A stretch of 64,000 nucleotides of DNA from Tragulus kanchil (taxonomy: Eukaryota > Chordata > Mammalia > Artiodactyla > Tragulidae): assembly GCA_022376925.1 (NCBI GenBank), contig JAIOJX010000032.1:201000939-201064938 (forward strand), read 5' to 3'. The position numbers and the translations under genes were made by a program. The notes under the pieces were generated by a model. It saw only the letters and a list, made by a program, of their open reading frames with translations, searched no databases and was not told the DNA's origin. Of this stretch, positions 1 to 11,064 are shown in pieces (the stretch's first letter is position 1; each line of letters begins with the position of its first letter).

Positions 1-199
1 TCCACATGATGGAGGCAACTAAAGCCCATACACCATAACTACTGACTCTACACTCTAGAGCTAGAGCCTCCCCACACAAAAAAAATGTGCAGCAATTTGA
101 GCTGGCTGATGACACTTTGATAGCACAAAATCAATCATGCTAGAGTATTTACACTACAGGAATAGGCACATGTCACAAATCAGTCTGAGAAAATGAGAT

Positions 200-405
200 T
201 TAAGGAAATCCTTGAAAGACAGTGAGGGGACTAGCCACGTAAATATCTGGAAAGAATGCTTCCGAAGCCATAGTCAGTGCAAAGGCCTAAGGCTGGAGCA
301 GGCTGGTATGTTTGAAGAACAGCAAGCAGGCTGGTGTGGCTGGAATGAAGTGAGTGGAAGACCTGAAGTCAGAGATGGCTGCCTACGGCCAGGAACTGAG
401 CGATG
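200..405 (-). mobile_element. L2 LINE fragment (antisense)
   Basis: The stretch resembles the antisense L2 3' portion, in which a short block of the type GTGCAAAGGCC is followed by a 'GTTCGAGGAACAGCAAG' analogue (here TGTTTGAAGAACAGCAAGCA) and GGCTGGTGTGGCTGGAATGAA. It is an ancient, diverged, non-autonomous remnant. A short open frame across it is incidental. The family is named from memory and the ends are approximate. Confidence 0.65.
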
Positions 406-1996
406 ACTCGGTCTCTAAGAATATGATTGCTGTATAAGGTGAGGTATGCCAACCAAGGCAAAAGGCAGTATCCCAGGGGAAAAGGGAGACCCTTGTGTCC
501 GAAGAGGGCTTCTTCTCGTCCTAATATCTGCTGTGTCTACATTTTTAATCAAATTTTTGAAAAGGGGCGACTTTAATGGAATGTGCTCAGAGGACAGTCT
601 CCTGTCACCCTCTTCATCAAGCATCTGATCTAAAAGAGCAGGGAGCCAGCAAGGCAGACATGGGCACGAAGCACGGGCCTCTCCCAAGGAGTATCCCAAG
701 CCAGGAAATCTTAATGAGCAGAGAATGTAAAAGTCACGTGGCATGTGATGGAGCCCACGGAGTTTGAGTCTCAGAGGGCTGGGATAGTGCTTTCTCAGGG
801 ACACTACTCCTGGCGGCTGCACCTCCTTTTCTGCTCCCCCTCCTGCCAGCTTAGACCAAGGAGTGTAGCTCAGGCAAGGCCCAGGCTCAGGCGGCTAAAG
901 CCAGTGGGACTCTTGGTGGGAGACGAGGACATTGAGATGGAGGGAACAGTGACAAGGATGAGCAGGCACCTGGGACTGCCTCTAATGGACTTTCAAACTG
1001 ATCTAGAGGTCAACCTCTTGGCCTCTGAAAGTCACTTACGTGTCTGCAGAAATTAAATGATGTGCTCAATTCAATCCAACTACTTATTGAGCTCCAATTC
1101 ATCCAGTCGCTCCTGGATCTAAGCAGAATAAGACATGGTTCTCACTTTCCGGGGTGACACAAAGTCCTGAGGGAAAGTGTACTTAGACAGAAAAGCAGAG
1201 AAATAAAGAGTCCACACTCTGGAAGCTCGATGGGACTCTCCCTGGTGGCACGGACTGCTTCCCCATGGCATTGCCGCAGGGCCTTGGCTCCCATCGTGTG
1301 GGAGTTCGAGAAATACGTATAGAAAGAATGAACCCTATGAAACAGAAGCTGAAGAGCATCCTTGAGGATCATTTGACTGTGTTTCATGTGGTGGCCTCCA
1401 CATCATACCATTTTGTACAAGGACAGCAATCCTGCATGTCCACACTTCCCTGAATGCCAGCCTCAGATGACCCCTCAGGACAAGGCAGCACATGCCAAGT
1501 GATCAGGTGAGTTAGGAACTAAGCTGCCGAGGATCACTTCCTGTGAGGAGGATCATGGGAACTTAACCCATCAGCTTTGGGGTGGTCACTCTACCCTGCC
1601 CACTGAGTATCTTCTGTCAGATTGGCAGGCCTTTCCTTCAGCCCAGACCAGCACTGGAGATCCTGACAATCTCCTGCCTGCATCATGGGGAATCAAAAAG
1701 GCTAACAGGAAGACCAAGCTTTCTTTCTCCTCCATAGGTTCTAGGCGGAATCTGTTTTGGGGACTAGCAACATCAGAATTGGGTTAACCTAGACTTGATG
1801 GGCCACCAAAATCCTCTCCTAAAGCTCTTTCATTTCTTTCTTGGACCGTGCACATTCCTAAGGCCTCTGGGAAATTATCTCAGTGCCCCAGCCAAAAGCT
1901 AGAGGTGACCTTATGTTTAGTATCACAGGCCTCAAGCCAACTTCCCAAAGCCTTACGTCTTCTCTAACCCTCTGGCCAAGCTTTGCTAGGCTCAAG
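406..1996. other. Unassigned unique DNA, no gene seen
   Basis: No repeat or exon is recognised with confidence. Around 1065-1200 there is a weak L2-antisense flavour (ACTTATTGAGCTCC followed by a 'data-size' type run to TTCTCACTTTCC). Short open frames exist on both strands and overlap each other, as expected by chance. Confidence 0.4.
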
Positions 1997-4332
1997 AAAT
2001 GGGGAACAGGGAGTTGGGGAGCCCCCTCCACCAGGTCAGTCAATGCTTCCTTCTCCTGGGCCACAGGAGGCCCCAAGCAGACACAGGCACAAGTGGTTTG
2101 CTCCAGGGCCTATGTGGAAGGCCCAGGCTGGTGCAGAAGCTCAAAATGCTTGTCTGATGTGTGAGAATCTAGCAGGAGAAGGGAAGTGAATGACATTATC
2201 TAATTGCCAGCTAATTTACATATTTATCGAATGGCATACTTCTTATGTGGGGTTAACATCTTTGCAAATGTCTCATGATCCGGCTGCTTAGGAGACAGAA
2301 GGGCCCCCACACAACTCCAACACATGGGCTATTTACCACTGGCACCACTCGGAAGATCCAGCTGCTGTGTGCCTTTCCCCTCCCCTCCCTGTCATTCCTG
2401 TGCTCCCCTGAGACAGACTCAGAGGAAAGTGGGGCCTGTGTCTACAATCATGGATGATCGGAAGGCGTGATGATGACTGTCCTCAATGCTCCAGCCTGGG
2501 CTGGCCAGTTCTTCCTCTAGAACATCTCATCAGTGTCCCTCTTAGGTCCCTCATCAGGACCAGAAAGTCCCTATGATGGTTCTCTGTTGGTTCTACTTGC
2601 TCCCCATTTACCATACCCTTAACCCCACTTTGAAGGCAAAATGATTTTCACCACCAATCTCGGTCCAGGTCATTTAGTTGAGGTTTAGATCTTGAGACCC
2701 CGTTTAGCCACTTAGGACATTGCAATCTCCTGCCACTGTGATTAGTTTAGGGATGGGTTTGTCACCCACAGTGAGTCAAATTAGAGTTTACTCTGGAACT
2801 TTTAGTGAAATAACTGGGAGAAGGACCCCAGTTTTTTCACCTCATTCTCAAACAATTTGAGTCATATCCAGAAGTGATGAGAGATAGCATTGTTACTATT
2901 CAAGATGATCTTGTCTAATAATGAAGACAACAAAAAGTAGAACCAAGAGATGGATAGAGGTGGGTTTCTAGTGATGTTTTAACACCCAGATGTTGCCAGA
3001 CCTGAAGCCCAATGGATCCTTGGAATTTCATTGCATGAACTAAAACTTTTTCTTTTGCTTAAGAAAGTTGAGTGGGGTTGTGACCAAGATTCTTAAATAA
3101 TACACTCCTATACTCGACCTTAAAAAGCTATCATTGACATATCAACAGAAGGCCAGGCTTCAGAAGTTTCAAAATGGGGAACAGGAGTTGGGGAGCCCCC
3201 TCCACCAGGTCAGTCAATGCTTCCTTCTCCTGGGCCACAGGAGGCCCCAAGCAGACACAGGCACAAGTGGTTTGCTCCAGGGCCTATGTGGAAGGCCCAG
3301 GCTGGTGCAGAAGCTCAAAATGCTTGTCTGATGTGTGAGAATCTAGCAGGAGAAGGGAAGTGAATGACATTATCTAATTGCCAGCTAATTTACATATTTA
3401 TCGAATGGCATACTTCTTATGTGGGGTTAACATCTTTGCAAATGTCTCATGATCCGGCTGCTTAGGAGACAGAAGGGCCCCCACACAACTCCAACACATG
3501 GGCTATTTACCACTGGCACCACTCGGAAGATCCAGCTGCTGTGTGCCTTTCCCCTCCCCTCCCTGTCATTCCTGTGCTCCCCTGAGACAGACTCAGAGGA
3601 AAGTGGGGCCTGTGTCTACAATCATGGATGATCGGAAGGCGTGATGATGACTGTCCTCAATGCTCCAGCCTGGGCTGGCCAGTTCTTCCTCTAGAACATC
3701 TCATCAGTGTCCCTCTTAGGTCCCTCATCAGGACCAGAAAGTCCCTATGATGGTTCTCTGTTGGTTCTACTTGCTCCCCATTTACCATACCCTTAACCCC
3801 ACTTTGAAGGCAAAATGATTTTCACCACCAATCTCGGTCCAGGTCATTTAGTTGAGGTTTAGATCTTGAGACCCCGTTTAGCCACTTAGGACATTGCAAT
3901 CTCCTGCCACTGTGATTAGTTTAGGGATGGGTTTGTCACCCACAGTGAGTCAAATTAGAGTTTACTCTGGAACTTTTAGTGAAATAACTGGGAGAAGGAC
4001 CCCAGTTTTTTCACCTCATTCTCAAACAATTTGAGTCATATCCAGAAGTGATGAGAGATAGCATTGTTACTATTCAAGATGATCTTGTCTAATAATGAAG
4101 ACAACAAAAAAAGTAGAACCAAGAGATGGATAGAGGTGGGTTTCTAGTGATGTTTTAACACCCAGATGTTGCCAGACCTGAAGCCCAATGGATCCTTGGA
4201 ATTTCATTGCATGAACTAAAACTTTTTTTTCTTTTTGCTTAAGAAAGTTGAGTGGGGTTGTGACCAAGATTCTTAAATAATACACTCCTATACTCGACCT
4301 TAAAAAAGCTATCATTGACATATCAACAGAAG
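1997..4332. repeat. Tandem direct duplication 1 (1997-3151 / 3172-4332)
   Basis: Two nearly identical units with an offset of about 1174-1181 nt. Differences are mostly homopolymer lengths (A runs near 2930/4107, T run near 3045/4225) plus a one-base indel near 2010. A 20-nt filler (3152-3171) separates them and reads like a noisy copy of the bases just upstream of the first unit (GGCCAGGCTT versus GGCCAAGCTT at 1974-1983). The content is otherwise unassigned unique DNA without a gene. The likely cause is overlapping contig ends left unmerged. Confidence 0.95.
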
Positions 4333-4659
4333 TGTCCATTTCATATGGCCACTCATGCCTATCAGAACTCCCTGTAACTTGAGACATGTGTCAGAGGTCT
4401 CACCCCCACCACGTCCTTGGCAAAGGCGGAGGATGTGAGCATACTCTATCCCGAGGTGCCCTGAAGAGGAATGCAGGCACATGTTTGCACAACAGCCTGA
4501 GAAATTCACTGTTAACTAAACTATGTCCCTCTTGACACCACACCACTAGGTCAGCCCCTCACTTAGTACTGTCTACCTTAATTCTACAGCAAAGGCTCTA
4601 CCGAGGAAGTGGGGGAGGTGAAGGCATAAATTCTCTCTAAGATATGAAAGTAATTCAGG

Positions 4660-4850
4660 GTAGTGATGAAGAGCCTGGGTTTTGGCAGCAGGCAGAGTTG
4701 GATTTAAACTCAGACTGTCATTACTATAGCTATTTAGCCTTGGGCAACTCTCTGAGTCTTTGTTTATTCATCAGAGAGAGAGGGAGGGAGAGAGAATGAT
4801 AATACCAATCTCATAGGGTAGTTTGGGACTTTATTAAACTTTAAAACGTA
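4660..4850 (+). mobile_element. MIR SINE (first copy)
   Basis: MIR order is visible: GAGCCTGGGTTTTGGCAGCAG, AACTCAGACTGTCATTAC, TTAGCCTTGGGCAACTCTCT, a 'TTTATTCATC' block, then AATACCAATCTCATAGGG. The purine run GAGAGAGAGGGAGGGAGAGA replaces the usual 'TGTAAAATGGGGA' region. Old CORE-SINE remnant. The second copy is at 5811-6001 because of the surrounding duplication. Confidence 0.75.
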
Positions 4851-5810
4851 TAGCAGTATAACTACTTTCTGAAAACTGCATGGCAGTAGCTACCAAAGCT
4901 AAATATTTTTGTCCCATCACTCCACAAATCCCCTTTCCCCGAAAGGATATACCAACAAAAACATACTCAGTAGAATGGATTAGTAAATTGTTATATATTC
5001 CTGAGGTATTTAGATCTTGAGACCCCGTTTAGCCACTTAGGACATTGCAATCTCCTGCCACTGTGATTAGTTTAGGGATGGGTTTGTCACCCACAGTGAG
5101 TCAAATTAGAGTTTACTCTGGAACTTTTAGTGAAATAACTGGGAGAAGGACCCCAGTTTTTTCACCTCATTCTCAAACAATTTGAGTCATATCCAGAAGT
5201 GATGAGAGATAGCATTGTTACTATTCAAGATGATCTTGTCTAATAATGAAGACAACAAAAAAAGTAGAACCAAGAGATGGATAGAGGTGGGTTTCTAGTG
5301 ATGTTTTAACACCCAGATGTTGCCAGACCTGAAGCCCAATGGATCCTTGGAATTTCATTGCATGAACTAAAACTTTTTTTTCTTTTTGCTTAAGAAAGTT
5401 GAGTGGGGTTGTGACCAAGATTCTTAAATAATACACTCCTATACTCGACCTTAAAAAAGCTATCATTGACATATCAACAGAAGTGTCCATTTCATATGGC
5501 CACTCATGCCTATCAGAACTCCCTGTAACTTGAGACATGTGTCAGAGGTCTCACCCCCACCACGTCCTTGGCAAAGGCGGAGGATGTGAGCATACTCTAT
5601 CCCGAGGTGCCCTGAAGAGGAATGCAGGCACATGTTTGCACAACAGCCTGAGAAATTCACTGTTAACTAAACTATGTCCCTCTTGACACCACACCACTAG
5701 GTCAGCCCCTCACTTAGTACTGTCTACCTTAATTCTACAGCAAAGGCTCTACCGAGGAAGTGGGGGAGGTGAAGGCATAAATTCTCTCTAAGATATGAAA
5801 GTAATTCAGG

Positions 5811-6001
5811 GTAGTGATGAAGAGCCTGGGTTTTGGCAGCAGGCAGAGTTGGATTTAAACTCAGACTGTCATTACTATAGCTATTTAGCCTTGGGCAACT
5901 CTCTGAGTCTTTGTTTATTCATCAGAGAGAGAGGGAGGGAGAGAGAATGATAATACCAATCTCATAGGGTAGTTTGGGACTTTATTAAACTTTAAAACGT
6001 A
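5811..6001 (+). mobile_element. MIR SINE (second copy of 4660-4850)
   Basis: Identical in structure to the MIR 1151 nt upstream, including the AG-rich insertion. It should not be counted as an independent insertion. Confidence 0.75.
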
Positions 6002-6600
6002 TAGCAGTATAACTACTTTCTGAAAACTGCATGGCAGTAGCTACCAAAGCTAAATATTTTTGTCCCATCACTCCACAATCCCCCTCCGAAGGATATACCA
6101 ACAGACATACTCATATATGTCCAACCCAAGACATGCACAAAAATCTCTGTAGCAGCCCTAATCATAATAGCCAAAACCTAGAAAAGAATCCCATGTTCAT
6201 TCTGCAGTAGAATGGATTAGTAAATTGTTATATATTCCTGAACAATGCCATACAGCATTGAGAATCATTGGTTTTCACATACAGATAGCCACATGAATGC
6301 ATCATACAGAAGAGCACAGACTCTACATGTTCCATTTGTACAAGAAACAAACCAAGACAAAAAAAAAAAATTCATTCTCTATGGTTAAGTGACTGAAAAG
6401 TGATTACTCTCAGGGAGTTAATGAGTGGAAGAGGGCAAAGCAGATGAAGTAGCTCTGTTTCTGGATCAGGGTGGTGCTGTCCATGGTGCTCACTTTAGGA
6501 GACTGCATCAACAGGGCTACACATATGTGGTGTGTGCACTCCTCTGTCCCTATGTCACTTCAAATAAAATACTACACTTCCAGATACACAAACATGTGCT
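6002..6600 (+). mobile_element. L1M LINE 3' end
   Basis: The order matches the 3' part of an old mammalian L1: ATATACCAACAGACATACTC, 'CACAAAAATCTCTGTAGCAG', CATAATAGCCAAAACC, GTAGAATGGATTAGTAAATT, a 'GTTTTCACATACAGATAGCC' block, then untranslated-type sequence ending near AATAAAATACTACACTTCC. The copy is defunct. The partial first copy at 4851-5008 lacks about 93 nt. Confidence 0.7.
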
Positions 6601-7538
6601 CATCTGTTATTTTATCTTGTCATCTGAAAGAGAGTTTTAAAAAAAGTATTACTGGTTTCCATTTGGAAGCTGCAACTCGCTACTTACAAAATCCCTAAGA
6701 CCAATCTCTTCTCTAGGAAAATATAGGAAGACAGTTACAGGTTTCACAACAGGGAGTGTACCATCCTTCTCTCTCCCTAGTCCACTCCACACCCCAGTTC
6801 TCTCTTTCACAATTTTCACGTGTATGATTCTCATCCCTCCTTATGTCTTTTATTTTCCTAAGACATCTTCTGAGATACTTTGGCCTTAAGGTGCCTCAGC
6901 CACCAAGCTTACTCTATCCTAAGTTCACTGTTGCTCCCTTCAGGAGGCAACTGTTCCTCTTTCCCTTCAGGAAAAGGTCAAAAGACCTTAATTCAGTTAT
7001 TGGGCATATAGAAAAGGGCATTTGAAGTTTATGTTGTGCTGAAAAAAGAACAGAGATGGAAGAGAAGAGATGTTAAAAAAAAGTCCTGAACTACAACCAT
7101 TCTGTAGAAACTAGTTTTTTACAAGAACAGAGAAGTAGCCACATCAAACTAACCTAAATTCTTTTTTGGGGGAATATTACTCTATTATGGTAGAGACACA
7201 CAGAAGTTATATATGAACGTCTGCTGATCTTCTGGGAAAGTTATGAGGAATGTAAGGTGGACAAAACCACAATGACTTGTCACAGGCTAAACACAGCATT
7301 CACAGAAGGTATGGCTGGTAAAGGCTTGGGGAAGTAGATTCTCATCTGAGGTCAAGCCCTGTTCCTGTCCTCATATCCATCAAGAGCGTGGATGAAGAGA
7401 GAAGAGCCATGCGAATGAAAGACCATTCACAAACTTCTCATGTTTGTAAATGAACTGACACTGAGAGTTAGAATTTGTGCTGACTGATGCTGTGGGATCC
7501 AGAGGTCATGGTAGGTTTACACCAAAACCTGTGTCTAA
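6601..7538. other. Unassigned unique DNA, no gene seen
   Basis: Single-copy stretch between duplications 2 and 3. I see no repeat family, splice-site-framed exon or RNA gene. Open frames near 6649-7025 lack any recognisable protein. Confidence 0.4.
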
Positions 7539-7609
7539 CAAGAGAAAGTCAAAAGGAGTTAAGTGGAAAGTTAGACAACTTGACCCTCTAAAATAAATAG
7601 TCTATGGGG

Positions 7610-7924
7610 GGCGCTTCCCCTGGTGGTCCAGCGGGTAAGGACACCGCCTTGCAGTGCAAGGGGCACCGGTTCGATCCCTGGCCTGGGAAGATCCCACGTG
7701 CCGCGGAGCGGCTGGACCCATGTGTCCAATTACCGAGCCGGAGCTCTGGTGCGCATGCACCCAGAGACGACAGAGGCTACCACTATGGGAGGCCCACAGG
7801 AGCCAAAGAACAAAGACAGATGAAAATAGAGAAATAAAAGACCAATAGAAGTGGCCCGCCCATCCCCCTCCCTCCCCACCACCCCAAAAAAAAATTATTA
7901 AAAAAAAAAGAAGTTAAAAAAAAA
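7610..7924 (+). mobile_element. CHR-like tRNA-derived SINE (first copy)
   Basis: A tRNA-like head (CTTCCCCTGGTGGTCCAGCG, GGTTCGATCCCTGG) is followed by a CHR-type body (ATCCCACGTGCCGCGGAGCG) and an A-rich tail (7886-7924). The perfect 11-bp target-site duplication AGTCTATGGGG flanks it at 7599-7609 and 7925-7935. The CpG-rich body suggests a fairly young insertion. Small open frames in it are repeat artefacts. Confidence 0.75.
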
Positions 7925-8291
7925 AGTCTATGGGGTCAGAAGGTCCATCTTCTAACTACACAGTAAACAAGAATTGAGGAATTAATAGACAAGATGTTGT
8001 GTGGTTACCAGATAACCAAATACAGTCTTAGACTGCCTTAATCACAATATAACTTGTGGGAAAAAGAATGTGAAGACTTGTGATAATTTAGTGCTGGTCA
8101 TTACATTTTTATTCTGAGACTCAGTTTTTGAGAGAGGTGTAGGTGAGTTACAGGGTAGTGAATTTAAAAGAAGTCTTTTTGTTGACATTTTTAAGATCAT
8201 GGAACACCTATGATACAGACACAAATTTTTAAAAATAGCTCAAACATTGCAAGGTACTTACATATCCAGTAGCGAGAAAAGTGTGGGTGTA

Positions 8292-8495
8292 TTAGTCACT
8301 CAGTCATATTCTACTCTTTCTGACCCCATGGACTATAGCCGGCCAGGCCTCTCTGTCCATGGAATTCTCCAGGAAAGAACACTGGAGTGGGTTGCCATTC
8401 CCTTATCCAGGGGATATTCCCAACCTAGGGATCAAACCTAGATCTCCTGAATATTACAGGCAGATTCTTTACTATCTGAGCCAATAGGGAAGCCC
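8292..8495 (-). mobile_element. Bov-tA SINE (first copy)
   Basis: Reverse complement of the ruminant tRNA-Glu-like SINE: TGACCCCATGGACTATAGCC, CTCTGTCCATGGAATTCTCC, GATTCTTTACTATCTGAGCC and the terminal AGGGAAGCCC. The tRNA-derived head lies at the right end, so the element points leftward. Confidence 0.88.
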
Positions 8496-8619
8496 AGAGA
8501 GGAAAGACATGAGACTGAATAATGTAAAGAACTAGACCAAAGGTGAAAAGTTGGCTCTGCTTCATATGGGCTCAATATGGCAGGGGTCCATCTCTAGAAC
8601 ACAGGTATTGGAGTAAGTG

Positions 8620-8717
8620 TGCCTTTCATAGAGGTTAAAGCCATGGGCTCTAGAGCCAGATCTCCTGAGTTCAAATCCCAGATATGCTACTTGCTTCCTG
8701 TGTGACCTGGAGCTAGT
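8620..8717 (+). mobile_element. MIR SINE, cut at duplication junction
   Basis: First half of the MIR seen complete at 9800-10030 (AGGTTAAAGCCATGGGCTCT, CTGAGTTCAAATCCCAG, TGTGTGACCTGGAGC). It stops at 8717 where the second duplicated unit begins. The truncation is structural or assembly-related, not evolutionary decay. Confidence 0.75.
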
Positions 8718-8788
8718 CAAGAGAAAGTCAAAAGGAGTTAAGTGGAAAGTTAGACAACTTGACCCTCTAAAATAAATAGTCTATGGGG

Positions 8789-9103
8789 GGCGCTTCCCCT
8801 GGTGGTCCAGCGGGTAAGGACACCGCCTTGCAGTGCAAGGGGCACCGGTTCGATCCCTGGCCTGGGAAGATCCCACGTGCCGCGGAGCGGCTGGACCGAT
8901 GTGTCCAATTACCGAGCCGGAGCTCTGGTGCGCATGCACCCAGAGACGACAGAGGCTACCACTATGGGAGGCCCACAGGAGCCAAAGAACAAAGACAGAT
9001 GAAAATAGAGAAATAAAAGACCAATAGAAGTGGCCCGCCCATCCCCCTCCCTCCCCACCACCCCAAAAAAAAATTATTAAAAAAAAAAGAAGTTAAAAAA
9101 AAA
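8789..9103 (+). mobile_element. CHR-like SINE (second copy of 7610-7924)
   Basis: Same element with the same AGTCTATGGGG flanks (8778-8788 and 9104-9114). The identical target-site duplication shows that it was copied with its surroundings and did not insert a second time. Confidence 0.75.
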
Positions 9104-9471
9104 AGTCTATGGGGTCAGAAGGTCCATCTTCTAACTACACAGTAAACAAGAATTGAGGAATTAATAGACAAGATGTTGTGTGGTTACCAGATAACCAAAT
9201 ACAGTCTTAGACTGCCTTAATCACAATATAACTTGTGGGAAAAAGAATGTGAAGACTTGTGATAATTTAGTGCTGGTCATTACATTTTTATTCTGAGACT
9301 CAGTTTTTGAGAGAGGTGTAGGTGAGTTACAGGGTAGTGAATTTAAAAGAAGTCTTTTTGTTGACATTTTTAAGATCATGGAACACCTATGATACAGACA
9401 CAAATTTTTAAAAAATAGCTCAAACATTGCAAGGTACTTACATATCCAGTAGCGAGAAAAGTGTGGGTGTA

Positions 9472-9675
9472 TTAGTCACTCAGTCATATTCTACTCTTTC
9501 TGACCCCATGGACTATAGCCGGCCAGGCCTCTCTGTCCATGGAATTCTCCAGGAAAGAACACTGGAGTGGGTTGCCATTCCCTTATCCAGGGGATATTCC
9601 CAACCTAGGGATCAAACCTAGATCTCCTGAATATTACAGGCAGATTCTTTACTATCTGAGCCAATAGGGAAGCCC
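9472..9675 (-). mobile_element. Bov-tA SINE (second copy of 8292-8495)
   Basis: Carried inside the second unit of duplication 3. Sequence and orientation are the same as in the first copy. Confidence 0.88.
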
Positions 9676-9799
9676 AGAGAGGAAAGACATGAGACTGAAT
9701 AATGTAAAGAACTAGACCAAAGGTGAAAAGTTGGCTCTGCTTCATATGGGCTCAATATGGCAGGGGTCCATCTCTAGAACACAGGTATTGGAGTAAGTG

Positions 9800-10030
9800 T
9801 GCCTTTCATAGAGGTTAAAGCCATGGGCTCTAGAGCCAGATCTCCTGAGTTCAAATCCCAGATATGCTACTTGCTTCCTGTGTGACCTGGAGCTAGTCAC
9901 TTATGCTCTCTGGACCACAGTTGTCTCATCTGTGAAGTGGAGTTAATAGTGAATTACTATGGTAGGACACTTGATAAGGGTACAGCTCATAGAACAACGC
10001 AGGGCACAGATAAGTACTAAGTACATGCAA
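9800..10030 (+). mobile_element. MIR SINE, 3' end interrupted by Bov-tA
   Basis: Near-full MIR: GGTTAAAGCCATGGGCTCTA, CAAATCCCAGATATGCTACT, GTGTGACCTGGAGCTAGTCA, CTCATCTGTGAAGTGG, and a late block with 'CGCAGGGCACAGATAAGTA'. A Bov-tA begins at 10031 inside its 3' end, so this is the oldest layer of a nested stack. Confidence 0.75.
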
Positions 10031-10505
10031 GCTTTCCCTGGTGGCTCAGAGGGTAAAGAATACACCTGCAATATGGGAGATATGGATTTGATCCTTGGGT
10101 TGGGAAGATTCCCCAGAGGAGGGAAGATCAATCCACTTCAGTATTCTTTTTCTTTTTCTTTTTTTTTTAATTTTGGCCTCCTTTATTGGCCCTTCACTTA
10201 TTTATTTTCATCCATCTTAATTCTTTGGCCTGTGTGGGCCTCCCATCACTGTGGCCTCTCTCACTGCAGAGCACTGGCTCTGGGCGCATGCGCCTGGAGA
10301 GCTGGCTCGTAATTGGACACACTGGTCCAACTGCTCCACGGCACATGGGATCTTCCCGTGTCAGGAATCGAACCGGTGCCCCTTGCACTGCACAAAGGCA
10401 GATTCTTTACCCACTGGACCACCAGGGAAGCCCCACACTTCAGTATTCTCACCTGGAGAATCCCATGGACACAACTGAGTGACTTAGTACAGGCACACAT
10501 GCTAG
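10031..10505 (+). mobile_element. Bov-tA SINE split by a CHR-like SINE
   Basis: Left part 10031-10147 (CTTTCCCTGGTGGCTCAGAG, ATTTGATCCTTGGGTTGGGA) and right part 10436-10505 (CACTTCAGTATTCTCACCTG, AGAATCCCATGGACACAACT). The 14-bp CACTTCAGTATTCT is present on both sides (10134-10147, 10436-10449). It is the target-site duplication of the inserted element and normal Bov-tA sequence. Confidence 0.88.
10148..10435 (-). mobile_element. CHR-like SINE inserted into Bov-tA
   Basis: Reads antisense: a T-rich start (the A tail), TTGGCCTGTGTGGGCCTCCC, GAATCGAACCGGTGCCCC, and the end ACCACCAGGGAAGCCCC. The perfect 14-bp flanks prove it is younger than the Bov-tA. The same subfamily is seen at 7610-7924 and 44835-45107. 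Confidence 0.75.
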
Positions 10506-11064
10506 GTGCTGCTGCTGCTACTGTTGGCCCCAGTGCTCATGTTTCCTCCCAGGAGTATGGCTAATGTCATTGCCTCACCTGGTCTGCTCAGGGAGAGTCA
10601 CATGGAGAGATGGGCCTCTTTTTAACTTCATCCCAATGACAGACATCCCAATGACAGACAATGGTAAAAGTCACACTTGAGTCTCTTTCCATGAGGAGGC
10701 TTTGGAATACCAAGGTGTTTGGACATACATAAGCAACTCGGCAGTAAGGAGAGCAGTATCCTCGGGGCCTGAGGCAGTCTTAAACTGGAAGGGAGATCTC
10801 ACAGGTCTTCCACTGCCCTCCAGACAGAACTCTGCCTAGTGAAAGTGGAAGTTCTAGAAAAAGTGCTTTTGTCTTTCTTTTACACACAGACCACCTCCAG
10901 ATGAACTGGACTCCCCCATCATTGAAGAGGTCCCAGAAGAGACTGGACATGCTGGAGTTGCATGTCTAGTACTATCTATACCTTTGTATGAGTGTAGTAG
11001 AGTCCAGATGTATGAAAGTTGACTCTGGCCTAGTGTGTCTAGGAAAAGATTCCTGGTGGAGGGG
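10506..11064. other. Unassigned unique DNA, no gene seen
   Basis: Single-copy stretch right of the SINE nest. A short internal direct repeat (CCCAATGACAGACA near 10632-10660) is the only structure noted. No exon is supported. Confidence 0.4.

Larger units (their letters stand above)
3859..6242. repeat. Tandem direct duplication 2 (3859-5008 / 5010-6242)
   Basis: The offset is 1151 nt. It starts inside the second unit of duplication 1, so 3859-4332 also occurs near 2686-3151 and 5010-5483, three times in all. The first copy lacks about 93 nt of L1 sequence present in the second (6114-6206) and carries extra bases near 4927-4965, just before the junction at 5009. The second copy matches L1 organisation better, so the first copy's end is the faulty one. 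Confidence 0.95.
7539..9899. repeat. Tandem direct duplication 3 (7539-8717 / 8718-9899)
   Basis: The offset is 1179-1180 nt, with no filler; only CA/CAA microhomology lies at the junction. Two differences are seen: C7719 versus G8898 and one extra A near 9413. Each unit holds a CHR-like SINE, an antisense Bov-tA and the start of a MIR. The first unit truncates the MIR at GGAGCTAGTCA, and the second continues into the full MIR. Confidence 0.96.

Noticed and set aside
7610..7850. Three overlapping frames of 64-77 codons repeated exactly at 8783-9027
   Set aside because: They are readings of a CHR-like SINE in three frames.
8700..9900. Retrotransposition as the source of the second SINE copies
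   Set aside because: The copies share flanks and the same target-site duplications over more than 1 kb, so they are part of a larger duplicated segment.
10031..10130. tRNA gene in SINE heads (B-box GGTTCGATCC-type strings)
   Set aside because: The heads lack a complete cloverleaf and are joined to SINE bodies; they are tRNA-derived SINEs.
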